Assembly (NCBI RefSeq): GCF_003863365.1
Contig: NZ_RQXT01000039.1
Coordinates: 1 to 64,000, forward strand
Reading direction: 5' to 3'
Origin: Mesorhizobium tamadayense
Lineage (GTDB): Bacteria; Pseudomonadota; Alphaproteobacteria; Rhizobiales; Rhizobiaceae
Length of the DNA: 64,000 bases
Part shown: piece by piece, positions 1 through 8,160 of the stretch
How the letters are laid out: the number at the start of each line of letters is the position of its first letter
How positions within the stretch are numbered: position 1 is the first letter of the stretch
Position numbers and translations under genes: made by a program
Notes under the pieces: model-generated
Database searches by the model: none
Told to the model about the DNA's origin: nothing
The model's input: only the letters and a program-made list of their open reading frames with translations

Positions 1-129
1 GCCGGCAGGCCAGAGGGGGTCGCCGGACGCAAAGCGCCGACGCCTTCCGCGACGAGAGACGGCGCTGGCGCTCTACGCGCGGCGACCCCCTCTGTCGCCT
101 TCGGCGACATCTCCCTCAAGGGGGAGATT
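1..129. repeat. GC-rich palindromic intergenic repeat (family 1)
   Basis: Two inverted halves face each other: GCCGGCAGGCCAGAGGGGGT at the left edge and a CCCCCTCTGTCGCCTTCGG / CTCCCTCAAGGGGGAGATT hairpin on the right. Related copies recur across the window between genes. No gene is seen from base 1 to 233. Confidence 0.7.
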
Positions 130-233
130 GCGCCGGCAGACGGCGCCGACGCCTGCCATTAGCCACCTGCGCACTAAACGCCCGCACCGACCAGCCCTTG
201 CGGCGCTCTCCGCCTTCCTGCTTCATGCCAGCG

Positions 234-1007
234 ATGAAACTCGCCACCTTCAACATAAACAACATCAACAGCCGCCTCGAAAACCTGCTGGCCTGGCTCG
301 CCAAGGCAAAGCCCGATGTCGTCTGCCTGCAGGAGCTGAAATCCCGCGACACGCAGTTTCCGCTGACCCGGCTCGCCAAGGCCGGCTACGGCGCGGTGTG
401 GAAGGGCGAGCCGACCTGGAACGGCGTCGCCATCCTGGCGCGCGGTTCAGAACCCGTGCTGACCCGCGACGCGCTGCCGGGCGACGACGCCGACCGCCAG
501 GCGCGCTACATCGAGGCCGCGGTCGATGGCGTCGTCATCGCCTGCCTCTACGCGCCGAACGGCAACCCCCAGCCGGGGCCGAAATTCGACTACAAGCTCG
601 CCTGGCATGAGCGCTTCGCGGTACACGCCGAACAATTGCTCGACACCGGCCTGCCGGTGGTGCTTGCCGGCGACTACAACATCGTGCCCGAGCCGCGCGA
701 CATCTACCAAACCCGCTCCTATGACGACAACGCGCTGGTGCAGCCGCAAAGCCGCGCCGCCTTCGCCGCGCTGATCGAGCAGGGCTGGACCGATGCGCTG
801 CGAAAAATCTTCCCGAAGGAGGAGAGGCTCTACACCTTCTGGGACTACCGCCGGAACCGCTGGCCGCGCGATGCGGGGCTCAGGCTCGACCACATCCTGT
901 TGTCGAAGAAGCTCGCGCGCAAACTGAAAGGGGCGGGGATCGACCGGGAGGTGAGGGGCGAGGACAACGCCAGCGACCACGCGCCGGTGTGGGTGGAACT
1001 GGGGTGA
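234..1007 (+). CDS. xthA: Exodeoxyribonuclease III
   Basis: This is a DNA-repair exonuclease and AP endonuclease of the EEP superfamily, about 257 residues, the normal length for XthA. The start MKLATFNINNINSR carries the active-site Asn. LQELKSRD holds the metal-binding Glu near residue 34. GDYNIVP supplies the catalytic Asp-Asn pair. The C-terminal SDHAPVWVEL holds the Asp-His dyad. A longer frame begins at 198, but the family start is the ATG at 234; an in-frame ATG lies at 225. It stands alone between two repeat elements. Confidence 0.93.
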   Translation: MKLATFNINNINSRLENLLAWLAKAKPDVVCLQELKSRDTQFPLTRLAKAGYGAVWKGEPTWNGVAILARGSEPVLTRDALPGDDADRQARYIEAAVDGVVIACLYAPNGNPQPGPKFDYKLAWHERFAVHAEQLLDTGLPVVLAGDYNIVPEPRDIYQTRSYDDNALVQPQSRAAFAALIEQGWTDALRKIFPKEERLYTFWDYRRNRWPRDAGLRLDHILLSKKLARKLKGAGIDREVRGEDNASDHAPVWVELG

Positions 1008-1054
1008 GGAGCTATTTCAAACGCGATCAAACGAGCACAGCCGAGTTCCCGCCC

Positions 1055-1232
1055 ACCCCCCTCTGTCCTGCCGGACATCTCCCCCGCAAGGGGTCCCGCA
1101 AGGGGGGAGATTGGCGGTTTCGCTGCCGGCTCACCCCTGCAGCGTTGGCTATTGGCGAAAGCCTGCGCGACATCTGATCTCCCCCCTTGCGGGGGAGATG
1201 TCCGGCAGGACAGAGGGGGGTGCTGTCCCGCC
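1055..1232. repeat. Pair of inverted family 1 palindromic repeats
   Basis: Two copies face each other: CCCCCCTCTGTCCTGCCGGA followed by a CCCCCGCAAGGGG hairpin (1055-1112), and ATCTGATCTCCCCCCTTGCG through TCCGGCAGGACAGAGGGGGG (1176-1232). The right copy is preceded by ATTGGCGAAAGCC, which also precedes the copies near 5150 and 30370. The 366-base gap 1008-1373 holds only this element and, presumably, the promoter of the next gene. Confidence 0.75.
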
Positions 1233-1373
1233 GACATCTCAATTCGAGACCATTCCTCCGCCACTATTGACTGTGCAGCAACAGCGTCACACGCTAGTTT
1301 GCGGATAGTAGGGGGTAACACTTTATGCTTTTCATCTTAGACGTTTTTCTCCCGCCATCTCGTAGTGCCCACC

Positions 1374-2555
1374 ATGGCTGACAACGCCCTCGTCCTCTTG
1401 ATCTCCGCCCTCGTCCTCGCCGGCGCCGTCGCGCTTATCGCGCTCGCGCTGCGCTGGAGGCGCAAGTGCCGCAAGGCTCGCGGCAATCCCAATCCTGCCC
1501 GCGATTATGCGCCCCGCGCCAAATGGGGCGGCGGTCGCGGGGCGCTCAACTATTCCTCCTTTGTCTTCATGGATGTCGACGGCGACGGCAAGTTCGGCAA
1601 GGCCGACCGGCCGATGGGCGGCATCGTGGTGCGGGCCTATGACGACAAGGGCGCTTTCCTCTGCGCGGTGCGCACCAACAATGGCGGCTTCGCCAATTTC
1701 GTCTTGTCGGCAAGCAAGCACCGGGCCGTGTTGCGCGCGCCTGGGAAGTACCGCTTTTCCGTCTCGGTTCCGAAAGGCTGGCGCGTCAGCACCGGCAACG
1801 AGGACCAGTCGCTGCGCCTCGATGCCGTGCCGGGCTCGCCCGCCGGCCTTGCCGGCGAGGATCTGCCCAAGGCGGTCGGCCTTTCGCCGGCGCGCTTCGT
1901 GCGCGGCACGGCGGCCGCCGAGGCGACGCTTTCGCTGATCGCCAGGGGCAAGCCGCTGGAGACCGCAAAGCTTGCGCCCGGCGGCTTCCATATCGATCTG
2001 CCCGACAAGGCCGACATGTTGGCGATTTCAGGTCCGGGCATCGACCGGCGCCTGGTGCTCTCGCCCTATGCGACCGATCTCGGCCTGCTGCGGCCGGGCG
2101 CGATCGCCGCCGATGCGGCGCTCGAGACGGTCGCTTTCAGCGGTGTTACCGCATTGCCCTTCCAGAAAGTCCCCTGCGGCCATGGCGGGCTGGATTGGCG
2201 CAACTTCAACGCCCTGACGGGCCAGTACGTCGCGAACAGCGAGGGCTACGTCAACGGCAATCTCTCGCGCGGCCACGTGGCCTATACCAGCAGCGGCCAT
2301 CCAGCCGAGTTCTGGCGCGCGGAGCCCTTCGGCTTCCATTCGGTGATGCTCACAGCCGCCTGGCTTTCCTCGGAAGGTGAGGTGGCGCTGGTCGAAAGCT
2401 GGCTTGGCGACGAACTGGTCGCCAGCGACGAGATCGTGCTGTCGGCGCTGGCGCCGGTCCACTACGCGCCGATGTTGAAGGCGGTGACGCGCGTGCGCGT
2501 CTCCACGAAGCACTATTGGCAGGCTGTGCTGGATGAACTGGTGCTGGCGCGCTGA
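1374..2555 (+). CDS. Membrane-anchored protein with SdrD B-like domain
   Basis: Protein of about 393 residues with unknown function. A single N-terminal membrane helix (about residues 5-27, rich in Leu, Val and Ala) is followed by basic residues, so the bulk is likely periplasmic or surface exposed. Residues about 60-100 read FVFMDVDGDGKFGKADRP then GGIVVRAYDDKG. This matches the VFxDxNxDGxxDxxE...G pattern of calcium-binding SdrD B-like beta domains. The C-terminal half (from about 245) is Trp- and aromatic-rich and resembles a beta-sandwich carbohydrate-binding module, but I cannot name the family. The ATG at 1374 is preferred over an in-frame GTG at 1365. Confidence 0.75.
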   Translation: MADNALVLLISALVLAGAVALIALALRWRRKCRKARGNPNPARDYAPRAKWGGGRGALNYSSFVFMDVDGDGKFGKADRPMGGIVVRAYDDKGAFLCAVRTNNGGFANFVLSASKHRAVLRAPGKYRFSVSVPKGWRVSTGNEDQSLRLDAVPGSPAGLAGEDLPKAVGLSPARFVRGTAAAEATLSLIARGKPLETAKLAPGGFHIDLPDKADMLAISGPGIDRRLVLSPYATDLGLLRPGAIAADAALETVAFSGVTALPFQKVPCGHGGLDWRNFNALTGQYVANSEGYVNGNLSRGHVAYTSSGHPAEFWRAEPFGFHSVMLTAAWLSSEGEVALVESWLGDELVASDEIVLSALAPVHYAPMLKAVTRVRVSTKHYWQAVLDELVLAR

Positions 2556-2566
2556 GGCTGTCCGAA

Positions 2567-2648
2567 CTATGTGGCGCTGACCGGGGCGTTGGCGGTGACC
2601 GCCGAAGGCTGCCCTTCCTGCCGAAGGTCAGCTCTCGGAGGTGTTCAT
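2567..2648 (-). pseudogene. Decayed RiPP-precursor-like peptide gene (copy 0)
   Basis: Read on the minus strand this 82-base stretch follows the same pattern as the three intact copies upstream of it: an ATG, then LTFGRKGSL aligned with PTFVRKGKL, then AVTANAPVSAT and TAG. The pieces lie in different frames: small length changes break the frame near the YEKP position and again after GSL. It is the terminal, degenerate member of the tandem series. Confidence 0.5.
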
Positions 2649-2791
2649 GATCCAGCCTGTCGATTTCCCTGCGGATCACTCAGTGCGGAGCAGCCTTCGC
2701 CGTCAATCGCGCCCAGCCACATCCGGCGACCACCGGATTGTTCCTGCCCCACAAAATAAAAATCCCCGACGCCTCGAAATCGTCAATCCAC

Positions 2792-2899
2792 CTACGTCAG
2801 CGGGCCGGAAATGGCGACCGCGCCGTTGGCGACCGACGACGTAATCGCCGAAAGCTTGCCTTTGCGGGCGAAGGTCGGCTTCTCGTAAATCTTCTTCAT
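2792..2899 (-). CDS. RiPP/lasso-like precursor peptide, copy 1
   Basis: A 35-residue peptide starting MKKIYEKPTFARKGKLSAIT, with a tail SSVANGAVAISGPLT. The first 20 residues are almost identical to copies 2 and 3, whereas the tails differ completely. This leader/core split is typical of ribosomally made, modified peptides. YxxP plus a Thr near the leader end resembles lasso-peptide leaders read by RRE proteins (family knowledge). Only 35 bases separate it from copy 2 on the same strand. Its ribosome site is weak (GGGGG 7 bases before ATG). No cyclase, protease or RRE gene lies nearby. Function is inferred from pattern only. Confidence 0.62.
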   Translation of the reverse strand: MKKIYEKPTFARKGKLSAITSSVANGAVAISGPLT

Positions 2900-2934
2900 A
2901 GCTTAACCCCCAGATTACAGCCTGTCCCGCAGGG

Positions 2935-3027
2935 TTACCCCCTTATACCCGAAGAGCCATTCAATGCCGTGACAGCCGAAAGCTTGCCTTTGCGGACGAA
3001 GGTCGGCTTCTCGTAAGTCTTCTTCAT
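2935..3027 (-). CDS. RiPP/lasso-like precursor peptide, copy 2
   Basis: A 30-residue peptide with leader MKKTYEKPTFVRKGKLSAVT and short tail ALNGSSGIRG. The leader differs from copy 1 at only three positions. The tail is unrelated in sequence, small and Gly/Ser-rich. A purine stretch (GGGGAA) sits about 9 bases before the ATG. It lies between copies 3 and 1 on the minus strand, so all three could be one transcript starting beyond 3230. Confidence 0.62.
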   Translation of the reverse strand: MKKTYEKPTFVRKGKLSAVTALNGSSGIRG

Positions 3028-3125
3028 GATTCAAATTCCCCGATTGTTTGAGTGCAAAAAATACAGATAACGTCCGGCGCTGGCCCGCCTGTCGGAATAT
3101 CCACGACTTGCCGGCGTGCGTTCGA

Positions 3126-3230
3126 TCAGGGCACTGGAGGCGCCGGCGGCGTCGATGACGATGGTACAGCGGTGATCGCCGAAAGCTTGCCCTTGCGGAC
3201 GAAGTCCGGCTTCTCATAAATCTTCTTCAT
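3126..3230 (-). CDS. RiPP/lasso-like precursor peptide, copy 3
   Basis: A 34-residue peptide with leader MKKIYEKPDFVRKGKLSAIT and a Pro/Ser-rich tail AVPSSSTPPAPPVP. It has the best ribosome site of the series (AGGAG, 8 bases before ATG) and is the promoter-proximal member. The tail has no Gly or Asp/Glu at ring-forming positions, so a classical lasso product is uncertain. Another modified-peptide class, or a leader that is simply a small conserved protein, remains possible. Confidence 0.62.
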   Translation of the reverse strand: MKKIYEKPDFVRKGKLSAITAVPSSSTPPAPPVP

Positions 3231-3564
3231 GCCAAGCTCTCCTGAAAATCCCCGCCGGATAATGTCATAAGAACGTTTTCTGTCAACCAAGCGGGCCTGT
3301 CGTCCGTTTTATTCTTGGGGAACGTGGCTTTCTGCTCACAGGGCGGCCGGTCACCATGCAAAAGACAACAATCAGCCGCGCAGGATACTGGCCTGCCGGC
3401 CGAGTAAATCCGTAGTGCCGGTCGCGGGCTTGCAGAAGACATGGCTGGTCGAAGCACATTTATCTTTCTTCGTGTGATGTCTTGCACTTAGCCTCGGCGA
3501 AAAGCTCGGCTAGGATGGCTGACGCGCTTTCCGCTATCCGGCAGGGAAGGCGCCGGGGGCGCCG
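3231..3564. other. Gene-free stretch between peptide genes and WD40 gene
   Basis: No convincing gene. It lies between two divergent units, so it should hold the promoter of the minus-strand peptide genes and that of the plus-strand WD40 gene. An open minus-strand frame (3227-3487) has no family features and no good start site. Confidence 0.5.
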
Positions 3565-5138
3565 ATGAAAAGATCGACCGACAGGCTGCTGGCGCTGGCG
3601 ATGCTCGTCGTCGGCTTCGCCTGCTTCGCCAAGCTCTATCTGGCGCTGGGCGGCAAGCCCCCGGCCGCGACGAGCGCCGAGATCTTCGGCGCGGCGGGCG
3701 TGCTTTCGATTCTCGCCGGGCTGCTCATGTTTGCCGGCCTGCTGCCGGCGGCCGCCGAGTACGACCCATCGGCTCCGCTCTTCGGCCGCGAAGCCGAGAT
3801 CGCGCCGGCCGGGCGCCCCACGCTGCGCCGCATCGCGCTCGCCGTGCCGCTGCTAGCCCTGCTCGCGGTCGTCACCGACCAGTTGGGGCCCTGGCGGTCC
3901 CCCGTCGAACCGGCCGCGCCGGTCGAATCCAAGAAGGTCGCCGCCGCGCCGGCGCTACTGGCGACGCCCCCGCGAGAACTCGCGCCGGCGCCCGCGCCCG
4001 AGCCGGCCGCCACGCCGGCGCTACTGGCGACGCCGCCGCCAGAACTCGCGCCGGCGCCGGCGCCCGTATCGGCGCCTGCCGAGCCATCCCCGCCGACGCC
4101 CGTCCAACGATCGACGCAGCCCGCCGCCCCAACGCAGCCGCCATCTGCGCCCGTTCAGCAGACCGCGCTGGCGCTCGTGATGCCGCCCGAGACGGTGGCG
4201 CCGCCTCCGCCGCCACCGCCGGTTCAGCCGACCGCGCCGGAAGGCCATCGCGACGCCGTCGTCTGGCTGGCGGTGTCGGCCGACGGCCATGAGATCATGA
4301 GCGCCGGCACCGACCGCATGATCAAGCTCTGGGACATCGACGGCAAGCGGCTGATCCGGGACCTGGGCCAGCACAAGGACATGGCGCGCGCCGCGCTCTT
4401 CATGCCCGACGGCAAAACCGCGCTGACCGCCGGCGACGACGGCGAGATCGTGCTGCGCCAGCTTTCCGACGGCGCGGTGCTGCACGTCTTCTCCGCGGGC
4501 CAGAACGGCGGCGTCAACAAGCTTGCCATCCGCCCGGACGGCAAGCGCGCCGTCAGCGGCCACGACACCGGCTCCATCATCGTCTGGGACCTGGAGAAGG
4601 GGCCGTGCTGCATGTGCTGCCCGGCCATGACTGGTCTGTCAGCTCGGTCGCGGTCTCGCCGGACGGCACGAAAGCGCTCGCCGCCAGCATCGACGGCGAG
4701 CTGAAGTTGTGGGACATCGTCGCCGGCAGGCAGCTGCGCAGCTGGCACGGCCACGACCGCGGCGCCTATGGCGCGCTCTTCACCGCCGACGGCCACCATG
4801 CGGTGACCGGCAGCGGCGACTACACGATAAAACTCTGGGACCTCGACAGCTTCAAGGAAGCGCGCCGCTTCGACGGCCATTCCGGCACCGTCTATGCGCT
4901 CGCCCTGTCGGCCGACGGCAAGCGGCTGGGCTCGGTCTCGCTCGACGGCACCGCCAGGCTATGGAACATGGACACAGGCGTTGAGATCGCCGAGTTCGAC
5001 CCCGGCACCGGCCCGCTCTATTCAGTCGCCTTCGCCGCCGACGGCACGCTGCTCACCGGCGGCATCGACCGCACCATCCGCGACTGGCCGGCGGCAGGCG
5101 GGGACGGGATGGTGCTGTTTGCGGGGGCACCGGAGTAG
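3565..5138 (+). pseudogene. Membrane WD40-repeat protein, one frameshift
   Basis: The N-terminal frame has two or three membrane helices (about residues 8-28, 42-62 and 88-106). A Pro/Ala-rich linker follows with a repeated unit around LLATPP(R/P)ELAPAPAP, then WD40 repeats (GHRDAVVWLAVSADG, DRMIKLWDIDG). The frame breaks at about 4597, inside a run AAGGGGCC. The remaining repeats (LPGHDWSVSSVAVSPDG, IKLWDLDS, ARLWNMDT) continue in another frame from 4605 to 5138. Restoring one base gives a protein of about 524 residues with a complete propeller. The break is a one-base loss in a G run: a real mutation or a base-calling error. Confidence 0.75.
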
Positions 5139-5143
5139 GTGAC

Positions 5144-5228
5144 GCGTCGGCGATTGGCGAAAGCCCGCGTGACAGCCAATCTGACCCCCTTGCGGGGGAG
5201 ATGCCCGGCAGGGCAGAGGGGGGTGGGA
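5144..5228. repeat. Family 1 palindromic repeat
   Basis: Contains GATTGGCGAAAGCCCGCGTG, then a CCCCTTGCGGGGG hairpin and GGCAGGGCAGAGGGGGGTG. Same order of parts as the copies at 1143-1232 and 30362-30456. Confidence 0.7.
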
Positions 5229-5281
5229 CGGAGCGCCGGCTTTTGGAGGCTGCGGACCATCGCCCGAGCACAGGATGAGAC

Positions 5282-7312
5282 ATGCCCGCACTCCACCTCG
5301 TCGAGGCCTCGATCGCCGACCTGCGCCGCGCGCTGGAGGCGGGCACCGTCATCAGCGTCGAGTTCACCGGCGCGTATCTGCGGCGCATCGCGCATTACGA
5401 CCGCCACGGCATCGCGCTCAACGCCGTGCCCATCCTCAACCCGAAATTGTTCGAGGAGGCGGAAGCTTCAGACCGCCGCCGGCGCGAGGGCAAGACCCTC
5501 GGGCCGCTCGACGGCATTCCTTACACCGCCAAGGACAGCTACAAGGCGAAGGGCCTGACGGTCGCGGCCGGCTCGCCGGCCTTCGAGCATCTGGTGGCCA
5601 CCGACGGCGCCTTCACCATCGCCAGGCTGCGCGCCGCGGGCGCGGTGCTGATCGGGCTCACCAACATGCCGCCGATGGCCAATGGCGGCATGCAGCGCGG
5701 CGTCTATGGCCGCGCCGAGAGTCCGTACAACAAGGATTTTCTCACCGCCGCCTTCGGCTCCGGCTCGTCGAACGGCTCGGGCACGGCGACGGCCGCTTCT
5801 TTCGCCGCCTTCGGGCTGGGTGAGGAGACCTGGTCGTCCGGCCGCGCGCCGGCCTCCAACAACGCTTTGGTCGCCTACACGCCGTCGCGCGGCGTGATCT
5901 CGGTGCGCGGCAACTGGCCGCTGGTGCCGACCATGGATGTTGTGGTGCCGCATACGCGTACCGTCCCCGACATGCTGGAGCTGCTCGACGTCATCGTCGC
6001 CGACGATGACGAGACACGCGGCGATTTCTGGCGCGTGCAGCCCTGGGTATCGATCCCCAAGGCTTCCGCGCTGAGGCCGGCAAGCTACACCGGGCTGGCG
6101 CTGCAAGGCGTGCTCAAGGACAAGCGGCTCGGCGTGCCGAAAATGTATATCGGCAAGGATAGTGGCGCCAACCGGCCGATCGAGATCCGCGCTTCGGTGC
6201 TGGATCTCTGGCGGCAGGCGGCGCGCGACCTGCAAGCGCTCGGAGCCGAGGTGGTCGAGGTCGACTTCCCCATCGTGTCCAATTACGAGCGCGACCGGCC
6301 GGGCGCGCTGTCGATGGTCGATCGCGGCCTTGTGCCAAAGGAATTCTCGGCGCGCGAGATATGGGACCTTTCGATCTGGTCATGGGACGATTTTTTGCGC
6401 GCCAATGCCGATCCGGTGCTTCCCGATCTCGCCTCGGTCGATGGTCCAAAGATCTTCCCGCAACCGCCGGGCACGCTGCCCGACCGCTATGGCGACGACG
6501 GTTTTGACCTTGCCGAATATGTCGAGCGTGCGAAGAAGGGCGTGGCGCCGCTGGAAGACATTCCCACCATCGAGGATGGACTGAAGGGATTGGAAGCAAC
6601 GCGGCGGATCGATTTCGAGGGCTGGCTGCAGGCGAACCGGCTCGATGCCGTGGTGCTGCCGGCAGTCGCCGATGTAGGTCCCGCCGATGCCGATGTCAGC
6701 GAGTCCTCCGCCGATCTTGCCTGGCGCAACGGCACCTGGGTCGCCAACGGCAATCTTGTCTGGCGTCATCTCGGCATCCCGACGGTGACGGTGCCGATGG
6801 GCGCCATGGCCGATATCGGCATGCCGGTCGGGCTGACCTTCGCCGGCAAGGCCTATGACGATGTGGCGCTGCTGATGATGGCCGGCGACTACGAGCGCGC
6901 CACCCAGCGCCGCACGGTCCCGCCGCGCACGCCGTCGCTGGCGGATGATGTGTTCGCGGGCGGGGAGCGCAGGGGTGTGTCGGGTGAGCCTGGCGATGCG
7001 CCGCTCACGCTTTCGCTGAGTGCCGAGACGACCCATGCCGGCGACACCGATGAGATCGAAGTCACGCTTGAGATCGAGGCAGGCGAGGCGGGACCAGATG
7101 CAGCAATTGTGAAGGTCCACGTCAACGGCGAGCCGGTCGTCATGCAGGCGAGCGGCAGCCGCTATACCGGGCGGGTGATTGTGCCGGCCTCGACGCACCA
7201 GGGCTTCCACAGCGTCTGGCGCGGTTCCTACGGCTCAATCGTCACGGCCATCGTGCGGCTGCCGGATGGGCGCGCAGCGGGCGCGTATGCGGTGACGGGC
7301 GGAATTGAGTGA
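5282..7312 (+). CDS. Amidase signature family hydrolase with C-terminal extension
   Basis: A 676-residue amidase that hydrolyses an amide of unknown substrate. The Lys/cis-Ser/Ser triad is visible: GIPYTAKDS (Lys84), the Gly/Ser-rich loop FGSGSSNGSG (about 158-167) and the nucleophile in ETWSSGRAP (Ser186). The family core is usually 450-550 residues. Here about 110 extra residues follow (from about 575) with a beta-rich pattern and a VHVNGEPVVMQ segment, probably a separate accessory domain. A signal peptide is not evident. Start ATG follows CAGGATGAG. A short palindrome lies just after the stop. Confidence 0.85.
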   Translation: MPALHLVEASIADLRRALEAGTVISVEFTGAYLRRIAHYDRHGIALNAVPILNPKLFEEAEASDRRRREGKTLGPLDGIPYTAKDSYKAKGLTVAAGSPAFEHLVATDGAFTIARLRAAGAVLIGLTNMPPMANGGMQRGVYGRAESPYNKDFLTAAFGSGSSNGSGTATAASFAAFGLGEETWSSGRAPASNNALVAYTPSRGVISVRGNWPLVPTMDVVVPHTRTVPDMLELLDVIVADDDETRGDFWRVQPWVSIPKASALRPASYTGLALQGVLKDKRLGVPKMYIGKDSGANRPIEIRASVLDLWRQAARDLQALGAEVVEVDFPIVSNYERDRPGALSMVDRGLVPKEFSAREIWDLSIWSWDDFLRANADPVLPDLASVDGPKIFPQPPGTLPDRYGDDGFDLAEYVERAKKGVAPLEDIPTIEDGLKGLEATRRIDFEGWLQANRLDAVVLPAVADVGPADADVSESSADLAWRNGTWVANGNLVWRHLGIPTVTVPMGAMADIGMPVGLTFAGKAYDDVALLMMAGDYERATQRRTVPPRTPSLADDVFAGGERRGVSGEPGDAPLTLSLSAETTHAGDTDEIEVTLEIEAGEAGPDAAIVKVHVNGEPVVMQASGSRYTGRVIVPASTHQGFHSVWRGSYGSIVTAIVRLPDGRAAGAYAVTGGIE

Positions 7313-7328
7313 GGCGCGTCGAAGTTGC

Positions 7329-7352
7329 CAATCTCCCCCCGGGGGGAGATTG
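7329..7352. repeat. Perfect 24-base palindrome (family 1 hairpin only)
   Basis: CAATCTCCCCCC joined directly to GGGGGGAGATTG. It lies between two convergent genes and could also act as a bidirectional stop structure. Confidence 0.7.
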
Positions 7353-7353
7353 C

Positions 7354-7650
7354 TCAATCCGGCTCCTTCTTACTCCTATGCCATGGCTGGCCTTTGCCCT
7401 CCCGCCAGGCGCACCAGCCAAGAGGAAGGTCTGCGAGCTCGCGAAGCGAGCTGTCGCGCTTTACCATCTCCGACAGGCCGACAAGCATGGCATTGGCCAT
7501 CTCGAAATCGACATTGCGATTAAGGAACTGCCACGCGCCGTCGTCGTCATCGTGAGCGACATAGTCGATGATGTGTTCGCCCTTCATGACCTGACGCGTC
7601 GTGAAGACCGCGACATTGGGCGGATCGTCAAACGGCCAATCGGGATCCAT
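7354..7650 (-). CDS. Small hypothetical protein, DUF2185/immunity-like
   Basis: 98 residues, acidic N-terminal half. The pattern VAVFTTRQVMKGEHIIDYV...DGAWQFL is reminiscent of DUF2185-type (immunity-like) proteins, in which a residue pattern around a GW or AWQF core is kept. This match is from memory and weak. A GGAG ribosome site precedes the ATG. It is third in a minus-strand group with the genes at 7690 and 7818. Confidence 0.6.
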   Translation of the reverse strand: MDPDWPFDDPPNVAVFTTRQVMKGEHIIDYVAHDDDDGAWQFLNRNVDFEMANAMLVGLSEMVKRDSSLRELADLPLGWCAWREGKGQPWHRSKKEPD

Positions 7651-7689
7651 CTGTCAGCTCCAGCGACTGGCGAACGGGAGGATTTATCC

Positions 7690-7821
7690 TCAATCGGATA
7701 GGGAAGCGAGCCAGGAATCCCAAAACCGCTGCTGCATGTAGACGAACACGGGCACTACGTCATAGCCTTCGTCAAATATGTTTACTAAGTCGCTCTCCTT
7801 GGGACGCTCCCCCGTTTTCAC
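7690..7821 (-). CDS. 43-residue hypothetical protein, GTG start overlapping stop
   Basis: Reads VKTGERPKESDLVNIF then DEGYDVVPVFVYMQQRFW and ends at TGA. The GTG start shares bases with the TGA of the gene before it (GTGA overlap), the usual sign of translational coupling. The composition is protein-like with a C-terminal aromatic patch, but no family is recognised. Confidence 0.4.
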   Translation of the reverse strand: MKTGERPKESDLVNIFDEGYDVVPVFVYMQQRFWDSWLASLSD

Positions 7822-8018
7822 CCTATTCCTTCCACTTCGAGCTGCCGGCGGATTTGGCACAGGGCTTCGAAGTAGTCGTCCTCTTCAGCCTCGATGACCT
7901 TTCCTCGGTATTTGCAGGTGAGCCGGCATCTTGCGCCTATATCGCGAAGCTCAAACGTTGCCTGCTCGTCCCCGCCCGTGCCTCCTCCGATCAGGAATAC
8001 GGTGTATTGTTCATTCAT
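7818..8018 (-). CDS. Small hypothetical protein (66 aa)
   Basis: MNEQYTVFLIGGGTGGDEQA then mixed beta/alpha pattern, ending EVEGIG. The ATG at 8018 has a GGGGGAG ribosome site 5 bases upstream. The frame extends further to 8135 but without a comparable site. First of a possible three-gene small operon on this strand. No function recognised. Confidence 0.6.
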   Translation of the reverse strand: MNEQYTVFLIGGGTGGDEQATFELRDIGARCRLTCKYRGKVIEAEEDDYFEALCQIRRQLEVEGIG

Positions 8019-8160
8019 CGTCACTCCCCCAATTGCTCGGCCGATCGTAGTTGCGGCATCTTCGGATTTCAACTCTGGATTGTTAATCTTGACTCGAGGA
8101 TGGCACTTCCCAGCGCTGCCTTGTTCTTGACCCATACTCCACCCACGCTATCTTCGCGCC

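Noticed and set aside
116..379. Minus-strand frame at the left edge
   Set aside because: It overlaps exonuclease III and a repeat; no family pattern and no ribosome site.
3227..3487. Minus-strand frame of 86 codons upstream of the peptide genes
   Set aside because: Composition not protein-like, ends in the first peptide gene region, and no start signal. More likely the promoter region.
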